Shown: in pieces, positions 60,296 to 64,000 of the stretch
How the letters are laid out: each line of letters begins with the position of its first letter
Numbering within the stretch: the stretch's first letter is position 1
The notes under the pieces: generated by a model
What the model was told of the DNA's origin: nothing
What the model saw: only the letters and a program-made list of their open reading frames with translations
The model's database searches: none
Assembly (NCBI RefSeq): GCF_049060325.1
Contig: NZ_JBMGPW010000005.1
Span: forward strand, 124,001-188,000
Source: Vescimonas sanitatis
GTDB taxonomy: Bacteria > Bacillota > Clostridia > Oscillospirales > Oscillospiraceae
Length of the DNA stretch: 64,000 nt
Direction: 5' to 3'
Translations under genes and position numbers: made by a program

Positions 60296-60629
60296 AACCG
60301 GTCATAGGGCACCAAGCCCCGGCTCTGCCGGGGCTTTCTGCTTTGTACGTATTTCTTTACGGATAAAAAGCCGCCCTCGGGCGGCTTTTTCTCTGCACAG
60401 CAAAGCAAGGCTCCCGGGCAACAGATGATATCTGTCTCCCGGGAGCTCCCCTCCTGTCGCGCGAGGCCTGTACCTCGCGCCCCCTATATTGTCTCATGGT
60501 AGCACTCTGAAATCTGGTTTTCAAGAAAATTGGCGATTTCTTAACGGTATCTTAACAAAACATTCGCAGATGTACCCCCGCGCCCGGGGGCGCACCTCCC
60601 AAAGCCGCCCTCCGGGCGGCTTTGGCGCG
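60296..60629. other. Non-coding stretch with three hairpins
   Basis: No gene. AAGCCCCGG/CCGGGGCTT (60314-60337) with TTTCTGCTTT is the likely operon terminator. A second stem AAAAGCCGCCC is at 60364-60391. A third, CTCCCGGG (60408-60446), resembles 44612-44652. Confidence 0.7.
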
Positions 60630-61575
60630 GTTTGATAATCGCCAAAAGCGATAGAACGCAAAACCCCTACCGTGGCACCAGCCAGCGGCGCGCGGCAGCG
60701 CCACGCGGGAAGCTGTGCTGGCACAGTCCTTCTGACCGAGGAAAAAAACGGAAAAATCTCCGTGGTCGCGTGGGAAAATTACCCGCAAGGAACGTTTCGC
60801 CCCGCGCCAAGGGGTTCTTAGACCGTAGGTCTAAGCGGCGTTTTTGGCTACTTTTGCCGCCGGGGGCAAAAGTGGCTCGCGCCCGCAGGGCGCGGAATCC
60901 CCCTGCCTTCCCCTTGAGGGGAAGGTGGCAACGCGAAGCGTTGACGGATGAGGTGTCATTGCGAGCCAGTCCGCAGACTGGCGTGGCAATCCGCTCGTCG
61001 CGGCGTCAGCCGCCTTGGCCCCCTCTGGGAGGGGGCTGTCGCCGTAGGCGACTGGGGGAGAGAAAAAACAACTCCCTCCACTTTACGCAAAAACCACTTC
61101 ACTTGCCTAAATTGTAACCGAATTATGAACGGGATTTGTGGCGTATTCCGGGCCGAACAGTTTACATAATGACTTTTCGATTTTGACTGGAAATTTTTTC
61201 CAGCTAAGTTATTGCGTTTTTTGAAAATCTCCGTTTGAATTGCATAAATGCTGCGTTACACAGAAATTACGCTTTACAGGCGCTCAGATAAATTGCGTAA
61301 ATTACTGGTAAATTATGGAAGAAATGGAAATTATTTCCAATTTCGGGTGATTTTTGACGGCGCGATGTCACTGTCTCAAAAATGGAAATAACTGGCAATA
61401 AAATCCGTAAAAATTTTTACAACATAATGATGTTTACGTTGTAAACCGCTGGTGAGAGTGGCGAGGTCAAGTCCGACACAAACAAATTTTTATGGAGGAA
61501 ACAAACATGAAGAAGATCATTGCAACTGTGCTGGCCATGGTCATGGCTCTGGCACTGTGCACCACCGCTTTCGCG
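60630..61575. repeat. Long inverted repeat, right copy (with 43560-44375)
   Basis: Non-coding up to the SP5 start. Matches the SP2 upstream region in opposite orientation, with an extra insert of about 130 bases holding element A (60906-60980). No clear sigma-A promoter. Contains CTGGAAATTTTTTCCAG (61184-61200) and a TGGAAATTATTTCCA palindrome. Confidence 0.85.
61416..61445 (+). repeat. dif-like recombination site, SP5 copy
   Basis: Exact copy of the SP2/SP4 site (arms TTTACAACATAA, TTACGTTGTAAA; spacer TGATGT), same orientation as SP4. Confidence 0.7.
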
Positions 61576-62394
61576 GCGGATCTCACCATTGATGGTGTCG
61601 ATTACACTAAGGTGAGCCCGACTGGTACCTTGACTCTGGAAAAGGTTTATACCAAGGATGTTACCCCTGCTGATGGCCAGTACTATATTCAGACCGGCAC
61701 CAAGACCATCCGCGTTGCTACCGATGCTGAGGTTGCTGTTATTAAGGCTGGCGGTTTTAGCAAGAACACTCTGGCTAAGATGACCGATGCTGGTTATCTG
61801 TTTGATGTGTATCAGGCTGAGGATGGCATGTATTACGCCCAGGCGGCTGTTGTTGATGCCTACGACAAGGCCAACAACACCAACAAGGCCAATATGGCTA
61901 CCAAGGACGGTACTTCTGCCAAGATTTTCTACTTCGGCAAGGAACTGGGCAGCGCTGTTGCTTACTATCAGTTTAGCAAGAATGACAGCCTGAAGACTGC
62001 TGAGGCTACCACTGTTCTGTACAAGACCTCTGAGACTTTCGGTGCCAACAAGGCTCCTGTCTACACCAACCTGGCCGGTACTGCTACCTACGCTATGGTT
62101 TCCGACACCGATTGGACCGACAAGGACAAGGACGCTGTTGGCAAGCTGTCCAAGATCTACTACAGCAAGCCCGCCGATGCTGCTAAGCTGCTGAACGCTG
62201 CTGGTAAGGATATCAACCTGGCTGCTGATAGTGGTTACTACTATGTTCTGACTGAGAAGGCTGCTTCTACCACCCCCAACACCAACAAGCCCTCCCCCAA
62301 GACCTTTGACGCTGGTATCGCTATGTACGTCGGTATGGCTCTGACCTCCGTCGCCGGCTCCGCCGTCGTCATCGGCAAGAAAAAGGAGTTCTAA
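61507..62394 (+). CDS. Secreted surface protein SP5 of the switch family
   Basis: 295 residues. Shared signal peptide (MKKIIATVLAMVMALALCTT). A middle unlike SP2-SP4, Lys/Thr/Ala/Asp-rich with many Tyr (LTIDGVDYTKVSPTGTLTLE at the start) and no CxxC. The same tail, PSPKTFDAGIAMYVG to KKKEF. ATG 61507 with GGAGG. Many GCT/GTT codons in the middle contrast with the GC-rich ending, as if a foreign centre were set into a shared frame. Probably silent at this position. Confidence 0.93.
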   Translation: MKKIIATVLAMVMALALCTTAFAADLTIDGVDYTKVSPTGTLTLEKVYTKDVTPADGQYYIQTGTKTIRVATDAEVAVIKAGGFSKNTLAKMTDAGYLFDVYQAEDGMYYAQAAVVDAYDKANNTNKANMATKDGTSAKIFYFGKELGSAVAYYQFSKNDSLKTAEATTVLYKTSETFGANKAPVYTNLAGTATYAMVSDTDWTDKDKDAVGKLSKIYYSKPADAAKLLNAAGKDINLAADSGYYYVLTEKAASTTPNTNKPSPKTFDAGIAMYVGMALTSVAGSAVVIGKKKEF

Positions 62395-62410
62395 TTAAAC
62401 TCAAAAAAGA

Positions 62411-62434
62411 GAAAGGCCGAAAGGCCTTTCTTTT
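62411..62434 (+). terminator. SP5 terminator
   Basis: GAAAGGCC/GGCCTTTC stem with T6. Confidence 0.9.
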
Positions 62435-62799
62435 TTGTGCTTATTTATCCTTGGCCTAACGGCGCGGACGAAATAAATATCCCCCGCTGCCGCGGGGGAT
62501 ATAAATGCTTCCGGCCCAGCGGGTGCTTCTTTTTTGCCTGCGGCAGGAAGGGTGTTGCGCCTGCGGGCACAAGCTACTTTCTTTCCATGGCGAAAGAAAG
62601 TAGCCAAAGAACGCCACTTAAGGAAAGGGGGATTTCGAATTTCCCCCTTTCCTTAAGGATCCTATCCCCTTGAAGCGACAAAGGAGGGGGCTTCGGCCCC
62701 CTCCTTTTGAAACCACCCCCAGGGGGAAGACAACCGCAAAAGAACCGCCGGGCGGCGGTTCTTTTGCGGTTCTCCCTGACAGGGGAAGGCTTCTCTCGT
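62435..62799. repeat. Repeats downstream of SP5
   Basis: No gene. 62455-62500 resembles the SP4 hairpin cluster (GGCGCGGACGAAATAAATAT and CCCCGCTGCCGCGGGG). 62568-62625 is an extragenic palindrome of the type also at 44112-44175 and 60830-60880 (AGCTACTTT, hairpin, AAGTAGCCAAA). 62629-62660 is a palindrome with arm AAGGAAAGGGGGA. 62690-62770 repeats the end of the SP4 flank (CCCCCTCCTTTTGAAACCAC, then a GAACCGCC stem). Confidence 0.7.
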
Positions 62800-63744
62800 T
62801 CACTTCGTTTTTCTGTGCCTGCGGCGGCGCTTGGCCTTTTCGCGGGTGCAGTGGAAGGGCTCGTTCTCCCGGGCGGCGGCAAAGGCGGCTCGCTCCGGGT
62901 CGGTCAGGGGCGGCACCACGCGGCGACCCTGCCAGCTACCGTCCTCACGGTGCACCACGGACATCCGCACGGGGAACAGGCCGTGATTTTCACAGCGGAA
63001 CACGCCGTAATACACGTCGCCCTGGGGATACCACGACTCCACGGCCCCAGGCTGGCGGCACAGGGGGCAGGGCACGATACGCGCCTGACGGCTGTTGAGC
63101 AGCTGCTCACGCTCCGGCAGCGGTGTGATCTTCTGACGGGGCTGCTTGGGGTACGTCTCACGGCTGAACTTAACGCCGCGGCGGCGCTTATGCTTGGCTT
63201 CAGCCCGGGGCGCGGTGGGCAGCAGAGAGCTCTCCGTCAGCCACGCGGTGATCAGCGCCGCGTACAGCGCATCGTGCAGGGCGTTGTGGAACTCATAGAT
63301 CAGCGGCAGGCCGCAGTACTCCGCCGCCTGCTCCAACGCTATACGCCTACCCAGGCCGATCTCCAGCGTCCGGCAGAAGGCAGCCTGCAGGTCGATGCAC
63401 GCTGTGACCGGCGGCGCGGGCAGCTTCCAATAGGCGGCGTTGGCGGCCAGCACGCCGTGGTCCTGGGCACCCCACTCGGCCCACAGGGTATCCTCGCCGC
63501 ACCAGTCCAGAAACGCCTGATACGCCGCGGGGAAGTCCAGCTCAGACGTCAGCGCCTGGGCGGATTCCGGCAACTTTTTCGCCACAGGCGACAGCTTTCG
63601 GTAGATGGACGGCCGGATGTGGGCGTTGAATGCGTCCACTACGGGGCCGCCGGGGCGCGCCAGCCGCACCGCGCCGATCTGAATGATCTCCTCCATGCGC
63701 CGCCCGCCAAAGGGCTGATTCCATTCCAGATCCAACACGATCAC
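62800..63744 (-). CDS. DEDDh-family 3'-5' exonuclease
   Basis: 314 residues. N-terminal exonuclease fold with the DEDDh residues: LDLEWNQ (about 4-10), AEWGAQDHGVL, and HNALHDALYAALI (about 153-165). Similar to KapD-like or RNase T-type proteins. The C-terminal 140 residues hold a possible zinc site (CPLCRQPG, then a distant C) and a very basic end (KAKRRRRHRKTK). A GTG start at 63744 follows GAGGAGG. Substrate (RNA or DNA) not determined. Confidence 0.85.
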   Translation of the reverse strand: MIVLDLEWNQPFGGRRMEEIIQIGAVRLARPGGPVVDAFNAHIRPSIYRKLSPVAKKLPESAQALTSELDFPAAYQAFLDWCGEDTLWAEWGAQDHGVLAANAAYWKLPAPPVTACIDLQAAFCRTLEIGLGRRIALEQAAEYCGLPLIYEFHNALHDALYAALITAWLTESSLLPTAPRAEAKHKRRRGVKFSRETYPKQPRQKITPLPEREQLLNSRQARIVPCPLCRQPGAVESWYPQGDVYYGVFRCENHGLFPVRMSVVHREDGSWQGRRVVPPLTDPERAAFAAARENEPFHCTREKAKRRRRHRKTK

Positions 63745-63783
63745 GCCGTCTTACCTCCTCGCGGAAAAAGTCATATTAGATAT

Positions 63784-63812
63784 ATTATACTCCCATGCTG
63801 TCGGAAACGCAA
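63784..63812 (-). promoter_or_regulatory. Exonuclease promoter
   Basis: Minus strand TTGCGT (63812-63807), 17-base spacer, TATAAT (63789-63784). Confidence 0.7.
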
Positions 63813-63851
63813 GGGAAACAGGGAGACGCCTATGGCGTCTCCCTGTTTCCC
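63813..63851. terminator. Terminator hairpin
   Basis: Perfect 18-bp stem (GGGAAACAGGGAGACGCC) with a 3-base loop between the exonuclease promoter and the gene to the right. Confidence 0.7.
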
Positions 63852-63881
63852 TGCCGTGTAGCTGCCCCGAAGAAAAGCGCG

Positions 63882-64000
63882 TCAGACGGTAGCGTCCACC
63901 GGGATACGCTGGCGGTCTACCTGGACCCAGTGGACGCGGACGCCGCCGCCGGGCTGCTCCGTGGCGCAGAACACCACGCCGCCCATATGGCCCTCCACCG
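63882..64000 (-). CDS. C-terminal end of an unidentified protein (cut by window edge)
   Basis: The last 38 or so residues, ending RVHWVQVDRQRIPVDATV, are in an open minus-strand frame that runs off the right edge and stops at 63882. A terminator hairpin follows. Too short to assign. Confidence 0.5.
   Translation of the reverse strand, partial: VEGHMGGVVFCATEQPGGGVRVHWVQVDRQRIPVDATV

Overview
The window looks like chromosome of a GC-rich anaerobic Firmicute, most likely a gut Clostridia of the Oscillospiraceae type. The evidence is an NADH-linked [FeFe]-hydrogenase, a Bce-type antimicrobial-peptide module, sigma-A promoters with AGGAGG ribosome sites, the ygfK/ssnA pair, c-di-GMP machinery with a GEMM-I riboswitch, and a protein made only of a Spo0A DNA-binding domain. 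This placement is inferred from gene content, not from a marker gene.

Layout. 1-2880: hydC-hydB-hydA on the minus strand (hydA is cut by the left edge) behind a promoter with a Rex-like operator. 3150-8060: two YhgE/Pip membrane proteins around a small membrane protein. 8222-12951: BceAB-like ABC transporter and BceRS-like two-component system. 13245-16415: cysK, an ECF sigma/anti-sigma pair and an IscR-like Rrf2 regulator whose promoter shares an operator motif with cysK. 16498-18143: XRE membrane regulator and five tRNAs (Gly, Arg, His, Gln, Lys). 18242-21613: cca, murC and an aminoacyl-tRNA deacylase-like protein. 21880-32861: a carbohydrate uptake regulon split in two (msmX-type ATPase; LacI regulator, binding protein, two permeases, malQ), with a GLUG-repeat surface protein, DUF523, NUDIX, DUF1653 and a YgjP-like peptidase between. 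33035-38402: sensory operon (GGDEF-REC-HD-GYP protein, family-3 binding protein, hybrid kinase, Hpt) followed by a lone c-di-GMP riboswitch. 38603-42530: InlB-repeat surface protein, rpoD, dnaG.

42636-62440 is the unusual part. Four secreted proteins (SP2 and SP3 on minus, SP4 and SP5 on plus) share almost identical 5' leaders, signal peptides, C-terminal wall-anchor-like tails and 3' ends, but have different middles. In front of each, inside the leader, is a 30-bp site built like a Xer/dif crossover site: two 12-bp inverted arms around a 6-bp asymmetric spacer. The sites are in opposite orientation for the two pairs. Between SP3 and SP4 lie a tyrosine recombinase and a tandem array of four about 323-bp modules, each with a small RNA converging on a 30-codon reading frame. 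A clear sigma-A promoter is found only in front of SP3, inside the segment that inversion between the SP3 and SP4 sites would flip; the SP4 side carries a terminator-like hairpin. I infer a promoter-inversion switch for surface proteins. Housekeeping genes (murA, walJ-like, rlmH, a DUF2007-like gene, phosphohexomutase) and ygfK-ssnA lie between the outer copies.

62800-64000: a DEDDh exonuclease and the end of an unidentified gene. High GC content produces many long antisense open frames, which I left out.
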